Source: Pseudocolwellia sp049933045 (GTDB taxonomy: Bacteria; Pseudomonadota; Gammaproteobacteria; Enterobacterales; Alteromonadaceae). From it: DNA of 64,000 nucleotides. Under the pieces are notes generated by a model that saw only the letters and a list, made by a program, of their open reading frames with translations, ran no database searches and was not told the origin of the DNA. This document shows positions 36,409-46,111 of this stretch, piece after piece; the first letter of the stretch is position 1, and the number at the start of each line of letters is the position of its first letter. The translations under genes were made by a program, and so were the position numbers. The stretch is from the NCBI RefSeq assembly GCF_049933045.1, contig NZ_CP187926.1, positions 4,092,001 to 4,156,000 of the forward strand. Direction: 5' to 3'.

Positions 36409-38292
36409 ATGATGGGTTCTAAATTAGAAATATTAAAGCAACGCTTTGATGAAGGTGAGTTAAATATTGATGAATATTTACCATACTCCATTAAAGAATC
36501 TTGGTTACGATGCAAAAACAATTCGTTAGATATGAAAGGTGGTCTTGAATATGATCACCTTAATAAAAGTCGTTTTGCTGAAGTAAAATATGACTCACGG
36601 TTGCTTATCGATAGCTCAAAAAACCATCTTGAATATTTACATAATTCAGTAGCCGACTCAGGCTGTTCTATTCTCTTAACTGATACCAACTGTAATACCC
36701 TGCAAGTTATGCGCTCTAATAAAATAGTGAATGACAAACTATTTGTGGGCTTTGAGGACGGTGTAGCCTTAGATGAGCATAGAGTGGGTACAACGGCGAT
36801 GTCTTGTTCTATTCACTCAAAACAATTTACAAGAGTGTTTGGGAATGAACATTATAAAGATTTACTGGTTGGATTAAATTGCGCAGCTTTGCCGATTCTA
36901 AGTCCAAAAGGTATCGTTATCGGTTCTATCAATTTAACAAATGAAAACCCGTTAGATGATCCAGCAGTCTTTTATATGTTGAAAAGCTGCGCTAAAAACA
37001 TACAAAAACAACTTGTCTATTCAATACCTGAAACATTAACCATAGAGTTAACCTTATCATCAGCCCAATTTGGCGAACTAACTAATTTAATTATTGCCGT
37101 GGCAGCAGATACGACTATTGTTGGGTGTAATGAAGCGGCGAATCGTTTCTTGTTTCATGATTACTCTATCAACGGACAGTTATTTAGTTCTATTTTTGAT
37201 ACACCATTTTCTGATGTGCTTAATTTAGGCTTAACAAAACAACAGCCTTTTAAATTGAGATTACATTCAGGTATTTCGTTAACGGCAAAAGTTATAAAGT
37301 CGAAAGACCAACCTATAACCACTAAACATACTTATGCACCGTTAGAAGCCGAAAAAAACCATTGTAAGGCCGATTCTATATACTTCGGTGATCCCACTAT
37401 CAATAAAAATATGAATAGCGGAAGTAAAGTTATATCACGCCTCCCTATCGTTTTATTAGGTGAGTCTGGAGTTGGTAAAGAAGTTGCCGCGCAATATTTA
37501 CATGATAAAAGTGAGTGTACCGGAAAGTTTGTTTCCATTAATTGTGCTTCTATTCCTGAAGCACTTATTGAGAGTGAACTGTTTGGCTATCAAGGAGGTG
37601 CATTTACAGGTGCAGATAAGAAAGGTAATAAAGGACGAATAGTCGAAGCGCATAACGGTACATTATTTTTAGATGAAATTGGTGATATGCCTCTTGCTAT
37701 GCAAAGCCGCTTACTTCGAGTATTAGAAACCAGAAAAGTTAACCCGCTGGGTTCAAATATTGAGAAAGACGTAACCTTTCAACTGATATGTGCAACAAAT
37801 GTTGATCTTGAAAAACAAGTGGAATCAGGTGGATTCAGAAAAGATCTATATTATCGAATCAAAGGTTATTCAATTAATCTACTTCCGCTGAGATCAAGAG
37901 TAGACAAAATTGGCATAGCAGACATTATATTACATAAAGATTGTCACAATAAATCTAAGCTAGATGAAAGCATGGAATTATTCATTAATACTTATGATTG
38001 GCCGGGCAATATAAGAGAGCTTAGAAATGCTTTGCTTTATGCCGACGCAATGAATGAGGGTGATGAGAATATAACCCTTGAAGAGCTTCCAGAAGAATAT
38101 CATAACGCTGTAGAACTGCTACCCGATCAATCATGTACTTCATTAGGTAAGAAATTAAATGGAAAGATTGATGTTGAAATGGAAAAGCTAATCTCAACGT
38201 CTCTAAAGCAATGTAAAGGTAATGTGAGTGAGGCAGCTAAATGGTTAGGTATCTCTCGAGCAACTTTATACCGGAAGTTATCTAAAAAATAA
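36409..38292 (+). CDS. AcoR-family sigma-54-dependent transcriptional activator
   Basis: About 627 residues. A GAF-type sensory region spans about 50-220, with GCSILLTDTNCNTLQVMRS and DEHRVGTTAMSCSI as in AcoR relatives. A PAS-like segment lies near 230-290. The AAA+ domain has Walker A GESGVGKE, GGAFTGA, and Walker B GTLFLDEIGD. The Fis-type HTH is at the end (VSEAAKWLGISRATLYRKL). It lies between two sigma-54 promoters that read into the channel gene and the alcohol dehydrogenase gene, and almost certainly drives both. Start: ATG 36409 with CTGAG upstream; the frame extends to GTG 36379 without support. The inducer is probably a substrate or intermediate of the pathway. Confidence 0.86.
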   Translation: MMGSKLEILKQRFDEGELNIDEYLPYSIKESWLRCKNNSLDMKGGLEYDHLNKSRFAEVKYDSRLLIDSSKNHLEYLHNSVADSGCSILLTDTNCNTLQVMRSNKIVNDKLFVGFEDGVALDEHRVGTTAMSCSIHSKQFTRVFGNEHYKDLLVGLNCAALPILSPKGIVIGSINLTNENPLDDPAVFYMLKSCAKNIQKQLVYSIPETLTIELTLSSAQFGELTNLIIAVAADTTIVGCNEAANRFLFHDYSINGQLFSSIFDTPFSDVLNLGLTKQQPFKLRLHSGISLTAKVIKSKDQPITTKHTYAPLEAEKNHCKADSIYFGDPTINKNMNSGSKVISRLPIVLLGESGVGKEVAAQYLHDKSECTGKFVSINCASIPEALIESELFGYQGGAFTGADKKGNKGRIVEAHNGTLFLDEIGDMPLAMQSRLLRVLETRKVNPLGSNIEKDVTFQLICATNVDLEKQVESGGFRKDLYYRIKGYSINLLPLRSRVDKIGIADIILHKDCHNKSKLDESMELFINTYDWPGNIRELRNALLYADAMNEGDENITLEELPEEYHNAVELLPDQSCTSLGKKLNGKIDVEMEKLISTSLKQCKGNVSEAAKWLGISRATLYRKLSKK

Positions 38293-38425
38293 CTCACCAA
38301 GTGTTTCAACATGACACACATCTCACATTAACTGTCTCAAGTTGATTTATCTCTTTTGTGTTTATTTTTAATGGTAAACAGAATAAATCATTATATATCA
38401 AACTATTAACTGGTTTTTTTTGTTT

Positions 38426-38441
38426 TGGCATATATCATGCT
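38426..38441 (+). promoter_or_regulatory. Sigma-54 promoter of the GMC-alkK-aldehyde dehydrogenase operon
   Basis: TTGGCATATATCATGCT (38426 onward): GG at 38427-38428 and GC at 38439-38440, exactly ten bases apart. The upstream half TTGGCA fits the consensus. It lies 42 bases before the ATG and directly after the activator gene. Confidence 0.8.
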
Positions 38442-38481
38442 GAATATTATAAAAAATAAAAACAAATTAGGATAACTATTT

Positions 38482-40251
38482 ATGACTGATAAAAACCTTA
38501 AAAGAAAAAAACTATTACAAGTTGCATCAATCAATAAAAATCCAGGGGAAAAACAACTTTACAAAGACTTCGCCGCAGGAAATATCTCTAGGCGTGATTT
38601 TATTCGAATGGCTGCAGCAATTGGGGTTGCTGCACAAGTTCCATTTTTCTTAAGTGCCGCACATGCTAAAAGTACATCAGCAGAAGAATACGACTATATA
38701 GTTATTGGTTCAGGCTCTGCTGGATGTGCCGTAGCAGCTCGTTTATCTGAAGACCCAGCTAACAAAGTTTTAATTCTTGAAGCAGGCCCAGCTGATACAA
38801 ACGACTTTATTCATATTCCAGCTACATTCCCATTATTGTTCAAAACTGCATTGGATTGGAATTATCGTTCAGAACCACAAAGCTCATTAAATGGTGGCAC
38901 CTTATACATGCCACGTGGAAAAGTTTTTGGGGGTTGTTCGTCGATCAATGCCATGATTTATCAACGTGGTCATTATTCAACATATGATACTTGGGGAGAA
39001 ACAAATCCAGGTTGGAGCTATGCTGATCTACTTCCTTTATTTAAAAAATCTGAAACTAATTCACGTGGTGCATCTAAAGCCCATGGTGGAGATGGTCCAT
39101 TAAGTGTTTCAGATCTGAATGATCCTAACCTAATAACGCTTGCTATGGTCGAAGCATCGAAAGAAGCTGGTTATACCCAAAATAATGATTTTAATGATGG
39201 TGACCAAGAAGGTTTTGGCATGTTTCAGGTAACTCAAAAGAACGGATATAGAGCATCTGCTGCAGTGAGCTATCTTCACCCTGCAATTAATTCAGGTCGC
39301 CTTACCGCGCAAGCTGAAGCAATGGTTCAAAAACTTATCGTAAAAGATGGTCGTGCTACAGGTGTTCAATTTCTTGTTAACGGTAAAGAACATGTTGTTA
39401 GCGCACGTAAAGAAATCATACTTTCTGGTGGTTCTATTAATTCACCTCAAATCTTGATGGTGTCTGGTATTGGTCCGAAAGAACATTTGAAAGAGCACGG
39501 TATTGATGTAGTTCATGACTTACCTGGCGTAGGTCAAAACCTGCAAGATCATTATATGATGCCAGTGGTTTATAACTGTAAAAAGCCAATCAGCTTATCT
39601 CAAGCGGGTAACAAAGAACAAGCCGCTTTATTTGGAAAAGGTAAAGGTTTGCTTACTTCAAATATTGGTGAAGCAGGGGGCTTTATGAGAATAAACCCTA
39701 AATCTACAGCGCCAGATCTTCAATTTCATTTTGTGCCGGGCTACTTCATTTTAGACGGTGCAGGAAATCCAACTGATGGCTCAGATGCTTTCACTATTTT
39801 GCCATCGTTAGTGCAAAGTAAAGTAAAAGGCTCGGTTACATTAGCTTCGGCTAATCCTTTGATAAAGCCTTTAATAAACCCAAATATTTTCCAGGATGAA
39901 AGTGATTACGATACATTAATAGCCGGTGTTAAAATTGCTCGTAAAATTATTGCTGAATCAGCACTTGATGATTTACGCGGGGAAGAGTTTTTACCAGGTA
40001 CTGCTGTTCAAACTGATGATGAGTTAAAAACGTATATTAACAAGTACATTCAGACTATTTATCATCCAGTAGGTACTTGTAAAATGGGCGACGACAAAAT
40101 GGCTGTTGTAGATCATAAATTGCGTGTGCATGGTATTGATGGCTTACGTATTGCTGATGCTTCAATCATGCCTACCATTATTAATGCGAATACTAATGCA
40201 CCAACCATTATGATTGGCGAGAAATGTGCTGATTTAATCCGAAAAGCATAA
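38482..40251 (+). CDS. AlkJ-like GMC alcohol dehydrogenase with Tat-type signal
   Basis: A 589-residue flavoprotein of the glucose-methanol-choline family. A twin-arginine motif SRRDFIRM at about 37-44 and a hydrophobic stretch suggest Tat export or membrane attachment. The FAD-binding GSGSAGCAVAARLSE, signature 1 (GKVFGGCSSINAMIY), signature 2 (GGSINSPQILMVSG), and the catalytic His of IYHPVGTCKMG are all present. It resembles the Pseudomonas alkanol dehydrogenase AlkJ (GGFM..P..APDLQFHF, TIYHPVGTC). It would oxidise medium or long chain alcohols to aldehydes, passing electrons to the respiratory chain. The export signal is not a feature of classical AlkJ. It is first in a sigma-54 operon with alkK. 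Confidence 0.82.
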   Translation: MTDKNLKRKKLLQVASINKNPGEKQLYKDFAAGNISRRDFIRMAAAIGVAAQVPFFLSAAHAKSTSAEEYDYIVIGSGSAGCAVAARLSEDPANKVLILEAGPADTNDFIHIPATFPLLFKTALDWNYRSEPQSSLNGGTLYMPRGKVFGGCSSINAMIYQRGHYSTYDTWGETNPGWSYADLLPLFKKSETNSRGASKAHGGDGPLSVSDLNDPNLITLAMVEASKEAGYTQNNDFNDGDQEGFGMFQVTQKNGYRASAAVSYLHPAINSGRLTAQAEAMVQKLIVKDGRATGVQFLVNGKEHVVSARKEIILSGGSINSPQILMVSGIGPKEHLKEHGIDVVHDLPGVGQNLQDHYMMPVVYNCKKPISLSQAGNKEQAALFGKGKGLLTSNIGEAGGFMRINPKSTAPDLQFHFVPGYFILDGAGNPTDGSDAFTILPSLVQSKVKGSVTLASANPLIKPLINPNIFQDESDYDTLIAGVKIARKIIAESALDDLRGEEFLPGTAVQTDDELKTYINKYIQTIYHPVGTCKMGDDKMAVVDHKLRVHGIDGLRIADASIMPTIINANTNAPTIMIGEKCADLIRKA

Positions 40252-40264
40252 CGTTAAAAATATC

Positions 40265-40344
40265 ATAATCACACGTTGTTTTACTGCAAAGGTGTGATTA
40301 TGAAGCTATAAATAAAAAGATCTCCACGTTGTTCTTTGTGGAGA
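40265..40344 (+). promoter_or_regulatory. Two hairpins between the GMC and alkK genes
   Basis: ATAATCACAC/GTGTGATTAT (40265-40274, 40292-40301), perfect 10 bp, and TCTCCAC/GTGGAGA (40321-40327, 40338-40344). Neither has a T tract, so they look like mRNA-stabilising or processing structures in a polycistron more than terminators. Confidence 0.5.
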
Positions 40345-40446
40345 ATCTACCTTCTTATATAACCGATATTGTTTTATATAAACCTCTTCCGAGGTGCTTT
40401 GAATATAAGCAATATGTTTCGTTAACAATTAAATAGGAGAATCGTA

Positions 40447-42081
40447 ATGCTAGGACAAATGATGGAGATGCCACTCACAATTGGCAGCCTCATTGCTCAT
40501 GCGGAACGTTACCACACCCACACTGAAATTATCTCAGTAGAAACCACAGGCGAACGAATCACGAGTAACTGGGGAGAAGTCGGACGTAATTCTCGAAAAC
40601 TTGCTTACGCACTTCGTAAGCTTGGTATTGCTGGCGGAGACCGTTGTGCAACTATTGCTTGGAATAATCGTCGTCACCTAGAAAGTTATTTTGGTATTTC
40701 TGGTGGGGGCATGGTGTGCCACACTATTAATCCACGTTTTTCTCCTGAACAACTTTCCTTTGTGGTTAATGATGCAGAAGACCAAGTCTTACTTTTTGAA
40801 CAATCTTTCTTACCTTTAGTTGAAAAAATTTATCCATTACTGAAAACCGTTAAACACTTCGTTGTGATGGGTCCTCGAGACGAAAATATTGCTCAAGCGA
40901 TCGAAGGATTGTTATTTTATGATGAGCTTCTTACTACAGGTGAAGCTGATGCACCTTGGCCAGAAGTCGATGAGCGTTCGGCGTCAAGCTTATGTTATAC
41001 CTCTGGCACTACTGGTAATCCTAAAGGTGTGCTTTATTCGCATCGTTCTACGCTAATGCACACATTAGTGGGCAATCAACCTGACGGTCTTGCACTTTCT
41101 GCACAAGATACTGTTTTACCTGTTGTACCTATGTTTCATGTAAATGCATGGGGAGTTCCTTACATCGCGGCGGCTAACGGCTGTAAGCTTGTGTTACCAG
41201 GTCCTAACTTAGATGGGAAAAGTATTCTCAACCTAATTGATGATACTGAAACCACTATAGCACTTGGCGTTCCTACCATTTGGATGAACTTATTAGCGGC
41301 ACTTGAAGCTTCAGATTCTACATTAGCAAGTTTGACACGCACAGTGGTAGGTGGGGCACCATTACCGCCATCCATGATCCCAGTTTTTGCCTCTTACGGT
41401 GTTGAGTTGTTGCATGCATGGGGCATGACAGAAACTTCTCCAGTAGCAACAATTAATCAGTTTTTACAACGTCATAGCGCTCTATCTGACACAGAAAAAA
41501 CCACATTACGTACAGGACAAGGCAGACCATTATTTGGTGTCGACTTACGCTTGCTTGATGAAAACGGTGAATTACTTCCTCATGATGGAAAAACGCAAGG
41601 TGATCTTCAGGTTCGCGGGCATTGGGTTGCTAAACGTTATTTCGGACAAGATAAAGATGCACTGACCGATGATGGTTGGTTTGATACCGGAGATGTTTCC
41701 ACGATTGATGAAGACGGTTTTATGATCATTCGAGATCGCTCCAAAGATATTATTAAGTCGGGAGGAGAATGGATTTCTACCGTTGAGTTAGAAAATATAG
41801 CTATTGCACATCCTGAGATTGCGAATGCCGCAGTGGTTGCTGCTCGACATGACAAGTGGGATGAACGCCCAATTGTTATCGCCGTTAAAGCTCCAAACAT
41901 GAACCCTACTGAAGAAGATGTTTTAGCTTTTTATAAAGGAAAAATTCTATCGTGGCAGATACCTGATGCGGTTATTTTTGTAGATAACTTACCACTGGGT
42001 GCAACGGGCAAAGTACAAAAAGCAGAATTACGTAAACAGTTTGGTGAACATTTAATGGATAAAGGAAAACAGAATGACTAA
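40447..42081 (+). CDS. alkK: Medium/long-chain acyl-CoA synthetase AlkK
   Basis: A 544-residue AMP-forming ligase that activates fatty acids with CoA. It begins MLGQMM and is very like Pseudomonas AlkK along its length: SVET-GE near 38, DRCATIAWNN, GMVCHTINPR, SLCYTSGTTGNPKGVLYS (P-loop), VVPMFHVNAWG, IKSGGEWISTVELE and ATGKVQK (catalytic Lys region). A strong ribosome site AGGAGA precedes the ATG. It overlaps the aldehyde dehydrogenase gene by 8 bases. It is the last step of the alkanol-to-acyl-CoA route before beta-oxidation. Confidence 0.92.
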   Translation: MLGQMMEMPLTIGSLIAHAERYHTHTEIISVETTGERITSNWGEVGRNSRKLAYALRKLGIAGGDRCATIAWNNRRHLESYFGISGGGMVCHTINPRFSPEQLSFVVNDAEDQVLLFEQSFLPLVEKIYPLLKTVKHFVVMGPRDENIAQAIEGLLFYDELLTTGEADAPWPEVDERSASSLCYTSGTTGNPKGVLYSHRSTLMHTLVGNQPDGLALSAQDTVLPVVPMFHVNAWGVPYIAAANGCKLVLPGPNLDGKSILNLIDDTETTIALGVPTIWMNLLAALEASDSTLASLTRTVVGGAPLPPSMIPVFASYGVELLHAWGMTETSPVATINQFLQRHSALSDTEKTTLRTGQGRPLFGVDLRLLDENGELLPHDGKTQGDLQVRGHWVAKRYFGQDKDALTDDGWFDTGDVSTIDEDGFMIIRDRSKDIIKSGGEWISTVELENIAIAHPEIANAAVVAARHDKWDERPIVIAVKAPNMNPTEEDVLAFYKGKILSWQIPDAVIFVDNLPLGATGKVQKAELRKQFGEHLMDKGKQND

Positions 42082-43813
42082 TAATACAGTACAAAACACC
42101 TCCATTGATAAAACGGCTCTGGATCAAGATCTCAGTGATCTTACTGCTGAAAAAGGCGAATGGGCTCAAACAAGTATTGCCAAACGTATTTCAGTATTAC
42201 TTGACATTAAAGAGTGTCTTTTACCTGTTTCAGAAAAATGGGCTAAAACAGCAGGCCGTAAAAAAGGTATACCAGAAGATTCTGCTTTAGTTGGTGAAGA
42301 GTGGATTTCAGGTCCATATACAGTGATGTCTGCCTGTAATGCTTTACTGCAAACACTCACAAAAATGGAAGGGAAAACTTTTCTTAATTCACTGAAAAAA
42401 CGTAAAACACAATCAGGTCAACTCGCTGTAAAAGTATTACCGCATTCTATTTGGGACCATTTATTGTTATCTGGCGTTTCTGCAGAAGTTTGGATGGAAG
42501 ATAAAGTTACAGAAAGTAACCTTGCACAACATACGGCAGGCAGTTACGACGTACCTCCAGAACAACGTAAAGGTAAGCTCGCTCTAGTTTTAGGTGCAGG
42601 TAACATTGCATCAATAGCGCCATTAGATGTTTTTCATAAAATCTTTAATGAACATCAAGTGGTTATCTTGAAAATGAATCCTGTTAATGAATATCTAACA
42701 GAATTTTTAAATGAAGCGTTAAAGCCTCTGATTGATTTGAATGTTCTACGTATAGTAAAAGGTGGTGCTGATGTAGGTGGTTATTTGTGTGAACATTCAG
42801 ATGTGAATGAAATACATATTACCGGCTCGGGTGCCTCACACGACATTATTGTTTGGGGACCAGGTGAAGAAGGTGTTCGTAATAAAGCAGCGAACACTCC
42901 TAAGCTGACTAAAACAATCACATCTGAGTTAGGTGCAGTTTGTCCTACCATCGTAGTGCCAGGGCCTTGGTCATCAGCAGACTTAAAGTTTCAGGCTGAG
43001 AACATAGCAACACAAAAAATGCATAACTCAGGTTTTAACTGTGTTGCCTGCCAAATGCTTATTTTACCAAAAGGTTGGGATAAGAAAGAAACGCTACTGA
43101 AAACGATTGAAGAAACCATAGGTAATCTCGATCCTCGCCAGCCTTATTATCCTGGTGCGGCAGATCGTTTATCAGAGTTTGAGAAAAGCGCGAATAATGT
43201 TGTTAAATTTGATCGTGGAACCGTTACACCTTTATTGGTTAGCTCTGAAACCGATTCAACTAACGATAAGTACCGTATGACTGAAGTTTTTGCTCCAGCA
43301 CTTGCGACACATGAAATATCAGAGCTAGATCCTGAAGCCTATTTACGTGCAGCGGTTAAATTTGCTAATAACGAACTGTATGGAACATTGGGGGCTAATA
43401 TTGTTGTTCACCCTAAAACCATCAAGCAAATGGGGAAAGAGCGTTTTGAAGAGATAATTGCTGAATTACGTTATGGAACTATCGCTATTAATACGTGGAG
43501 TGGTCTCGGCTTTTTAACTCCTGCTTGTCCTTGGGGAGCATTCCCAGGTCATACCTTACAAGATGTACAAAGTGGTATTGGCTTCGCACATAATACGTTT
43601 ATGTTCGACAAACCTGAACGTGTGATTGTGCGCTCTCCTTGGCGACCGTTCCCACGTAACCTATTATCAGGTGAGCTAACGTTATTGCCGAAACCACCAT
43701 GGTTTGTTACTAACAAGAAGCAGGATAAGATTGGGCAGTTACTTACACAGTTTCAACATTCGCCAAGCTTTTTGAAACTACCTCGTATCTTTTTTAATGC
43801 CTTGCGTGGTTAA
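42074..43813 (+). CDS. Aldehyde dehydrogenase family protein (large, divergent from AlkH)
   Basis: A 579-residue member of the ALDH superfamily, longer than the usual 480-500 residues because of N- and C-terminal extensions. The catalytic Cys lies in GFNCVACQML and the general base Glu in TSELGAVCP. The cofactor region is unusual, GSGASHDIIVWG in place of the common GSTxVG. Context implies oxidation of aldehydes made by the upstream GMC enzyme to fatty acids for AlkK. It is not of the short AlkH type. It is coupled to alkK by an 8-base overlap and is the last gene of the operon. Confidence 0.82.
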   Translation: MTNNTVQNTSIDKTALDQDLSDLTAEKGEWAQTSIAKRISVLLDIKECLLPVSEKWAKTAGRKKGIPEDSALVGEEWISGPYTVMSACNALLQTLTKMEGKTFLNSLKKRKTQSGQLAVKVLPHSIWDHLLLSGVSAEVWMEDKVTESNLAQHTAGSYDVPPEQRKGKLALVLGAGNIASIAPLDVFHKIFNEHQVVILKMNPVNEYLTEFLNEALKPLIDLNVLRIVKGGADVGGYLCEHSDVNEIHITGSGASHDIIVWGPGEEGVRNKAANTPKLTKTITSELGAVCPTIVVPGPWSSADLKFQAENIATQKMHNSGFNCVACQMLILPKGWDKKETLLKTIEETIGNLDPRQPYYPGAADRLSEFEKSANNVVKFDRGTVTPLLVSSETDSTNDKYRMTEVFAPALATHEISELDPEAYLRAAVKFANNELYGTLGANIVVHPKTIKQMGKERFEEIIAELRYGTIAINTWSGLGFLTPACPWGAFPGHTLQDVQSGIGFAHNTFMFDKPERVIVRSPWRPFPRNLLSGELTLLPKPPWFVTNKKQDKIGQLLTQFQHSPSFLKLPRIFFNALRG

Positions 43814-43932
43814 GTTATCCGAGCGTTTAAAAGCGCTTTCTAAATAAGCGGCTTATATTTAGGTAATGAATATGAAGTGTATCTTGAATGTTATGATATT
43901 CTTTTGTTTCATTACCTTTATTAAAGTCACTT

Positions 43933-44322
43933 ATGAACAAAGAACAGGTACAAAATTACTTATTGAGTAAACCCAAAGCCTTTGTAAATTATCCTTTTGG
44001 TGATGGCGTAGAGGTTTATCGCGTTAAACATAAAATGTTTGGATTTTTATCTTTAGGTAAAGAGACTGAAAAGTCAGATAGCAAAATGTCAGGGCATTAT
44101 TACATCAATTTAAAATGCGAACCTGACGAAGCCTTAATGCTACGCGACATATTCCCTTCTGTGATCCCTGGTTACCATATGAACAAACGCCACTGGAATA
44201 CCATTATTCTAGATGGCTCTATTCCACAAGGTGAAATAGAGCGTATGATCGACAACTCATTTAAGTTAGTAGTGAGTAAAATGGCCAAGAAAGATCAGCA
44301 GTCGCTTCTGATCAAAATGTAG
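43933..44322 (+). CDS. MmcQ/YjbR family protein
   Basis: A 129-residue cytoplasmic protein with the CyaY-like fold of the MmcQ/YjbR family. Visible signatures: N-terminal FVNYPFGDGVEVYRV, central YYINLKCEPDEALMLRD, and IPGYHMNKRHWNTIILDG. Some members bind DNA; the actual role is not known. It stands alone between the alk-like operon and a LysE gene. Confidence 0.82.
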   Translation: MNKEQVQNYLLSKPKAFVNYPFGDGVEVYRVKHKMFGFLSLGKETEKSDSKMSGHYYINLKCEPDEALMLRDIFPSVIPGYHMNKRHWNTIILDGSIPQGEIERMIDNSFKLVVSKMAKKDQQSLLIKM

Positions 44323-44485
44323 TTAAGTTTGAATTAACTATACAACTTTCACTACTTATTATAGTTAGTGATATAATGGCTTGATAAACACCAACAACGT
44401 TCCGTTTTTATCTTTAATCTTCTTCTCGTCTTTATAGTTATGCTTTAAATGCTCCAACTATCTAAAAATCATATTTAGGAAACCC

Positions 44486-45079
44486 ATGTCGTTATTATTC
44501 GCAATGTTCTCATTCTCTTTAGCTATGTCCATTTCACCAGGGCCTGTGAATATGGTGGTGGTATCTTCAGGAGCTAATTACGGGATCCGTAAAACATTTG
44601 CATTCGTTTCAGGTGGAGCGATTGGCTTTACATTATTGCTGTTATTTGTTGGTTTAGGATTTTCTAAAGTTATAGATCTATATCCACACTTTCTTGATGT
44701 TTTAGCGGTTGTTGGGTCATTATTTATTGTTTATATGGGTTATAAAATAGCAAGTTCAAAGCCTAAAGTTGATATAGAAACTCGTGCCCAACCTACATTT
44801 AGTCAAGGTTTCTTGTTGCAGTGGTTAAACCCTAAAGCTTGGATCGCAAGTATGGTCGGTATTTCTTTATTCTCTGTGCCAAACAGTAATCTAGAGTTCT
44901 TAACCTTTGCTTTTATTTATTTTGTTGTATGTTACGGCTCACTTTTTATCTGGTCAGTAGTCGGTAAGAAAGCGTCAATATTGTTGAATAATGCCTTTAA
45001 ATTAAAGTGTTTTAATTACCTCATGGGCGGGTTATTAATCGTTACAGCGTGCTTTTTACTTTATACACAGTTTAAGTAA
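44486..45079 (+). CDS. LysE family translocator
   Basis: A 197-residue inner-membrane exporter with six predicted TM helices. The motif SPGPVNMVVVSSGANYGIRK near the N-terminus and QWLNPKAWIASM in the middle are typical of the LysE/RhtB family, which exports amino acids. Substrate unknown. It is convergent with the LysR gene, with about 50 bases between. Confidence 0.85.
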   Translation: MSLLFAMFSFSLAMSISPGPVNMVVVSSGANYGIRKTFAFVSGGAIGFTLLLLFVGLGFSKVIDLYPHFLDVLAVVGSLFIVYMGYKIASSKPKVDIETRAQPTFSQGFLLQWLNPKAWIASMVGISLFSVPNSNLEFLTFAFIYFVVCYGSLFIWSVVGKKASILLNNAFKLKCFNYLMGGLLIVTACFLLYTQFK

Positions 45080-45130
45080 ATGATAAATTAGGACTGTTGG
45101 GATCGCCTCGATTCAAAACAATGGAACTAT

Positions 45131-46006
45131 CTATTTACCAATAAACTCACAAATCTTAGATGCTATATAGCTGCTACGCTTAGTTTCGAAAGATTGTCGA
45201 TTGTGGCAAAGGTACAAGGGTTCACCGACTGAATATTCAAGTGGATGAATACGAATAGCTGATTCTTTATGGAAGGCATTTACAGCGTGTAAGGGTAAAA
45301 TAGTAAAACCTATACCACGGCTGACAGGCTCTAAAATCAAACTGATTTGATTAGAAAATCCTTTACGATCAAATTGTTCTATATGCTCAAAGGCTGGAAA
45401 GTTTTTACTTAACAATAACTGTGCATGATGAGCTGCATCAGGATGAGATACAAAACCTAATTCAAGTAATTGCTGCCAGGTTACTGATTCAATATCACTT
45501 GAAGTAACTAATAATAAAGGCTCTACGGCTATTTTCTTACAAACAACATGCTTGGCTTTGCTTAATTCCGTTAATAAACCAATATCAATTTTCCGTTCAA
45601 TAATTTTCTCTTCAATATCGCTGTTTGGCGCAAAGCTGTAATCAATAACTAAGCTTTTATGTTGTTCTTGTATGTTTAATAAATACGGATATAGCTTTAA
45701 ACCGACACTACCAGGAGAGGCTATTTTAACGCTGCCAGTAAATGGCTCATCTAACTTAATTGAAGCCTCTAATTCCGTTAAGTTGTTCAGCAAATACTTA
45801 CCTTGTTGATAAAGCTTTACACCCGCCGAAGTTAATGAAAAAGATTTCCCATCACGTATCAATAATGGCGTATCGAGTTGTTGTTCTAGTTTTTTGATGT
45901 GCTGACTAACGCCCGACTGGGTCATAAATAGCAATTCAGCCGTTTTAGTGAAATGTCCTGCATCAGCAAGAGTACAGAACGTTTTAAGCCAATTAGGATT
46001 TATCAT
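45131..46006 (-). CDS. LysR family transcriptional regulator
   Basis: A 291-residue regulator with the N-terminal winged HTH (FCTLADAGHFTKTAELLFMTQSGVSQHIKKLE, broken here as two overlapping motifs around residues 10-42) and a substrate-binding domain at about 90-285. It is divergent from the VOC gene, with 105 bases between them, which makes that gene its most likely target. Confidence 0.86.
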   Translation of the reverse strand: MINPNWLKTFCTLADAGHFTKTAELLFMTQSGVSQHIKKLEQQLDTPLLIRDGKSFSLTSAGVKLYQQGKYLLNNLTELEASIKLDEPFTGSVKIASPGSVGLKLYPYLLNIQEQHKSLVIDYSFAPNSDIEEKIIERKIDIGLLTELSKAKHVVCKKIAVEPLLLVTSSDIESVTWQQLLELGFVSHPDAAHHAQLLLSKNFPAFEHIEQFDRKGFSNQISLILEPVSRGIGFTILPLHAVNAFHKESAIRIHPLEYSVGEPLYLCHNRQSFETKRSSYIASKICEFIGK

Positions 46007-46111
46007 TACGAAATGTACTCATTATTATTAAAAATGATAATTTTTTATACTTTATCACTAAGCGTACACTTTGCCCATCAAATGAGTTAAGCAAGTCTTC
46101 AAGGAAAAACT

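Noticed and set aside
38301..38320. GTGT...ACAC repeat as activator site for the sigma-54 promoter
   Set aside because: The arms are only four bases long, and no matching site was found before the other sigma-54 promoter.
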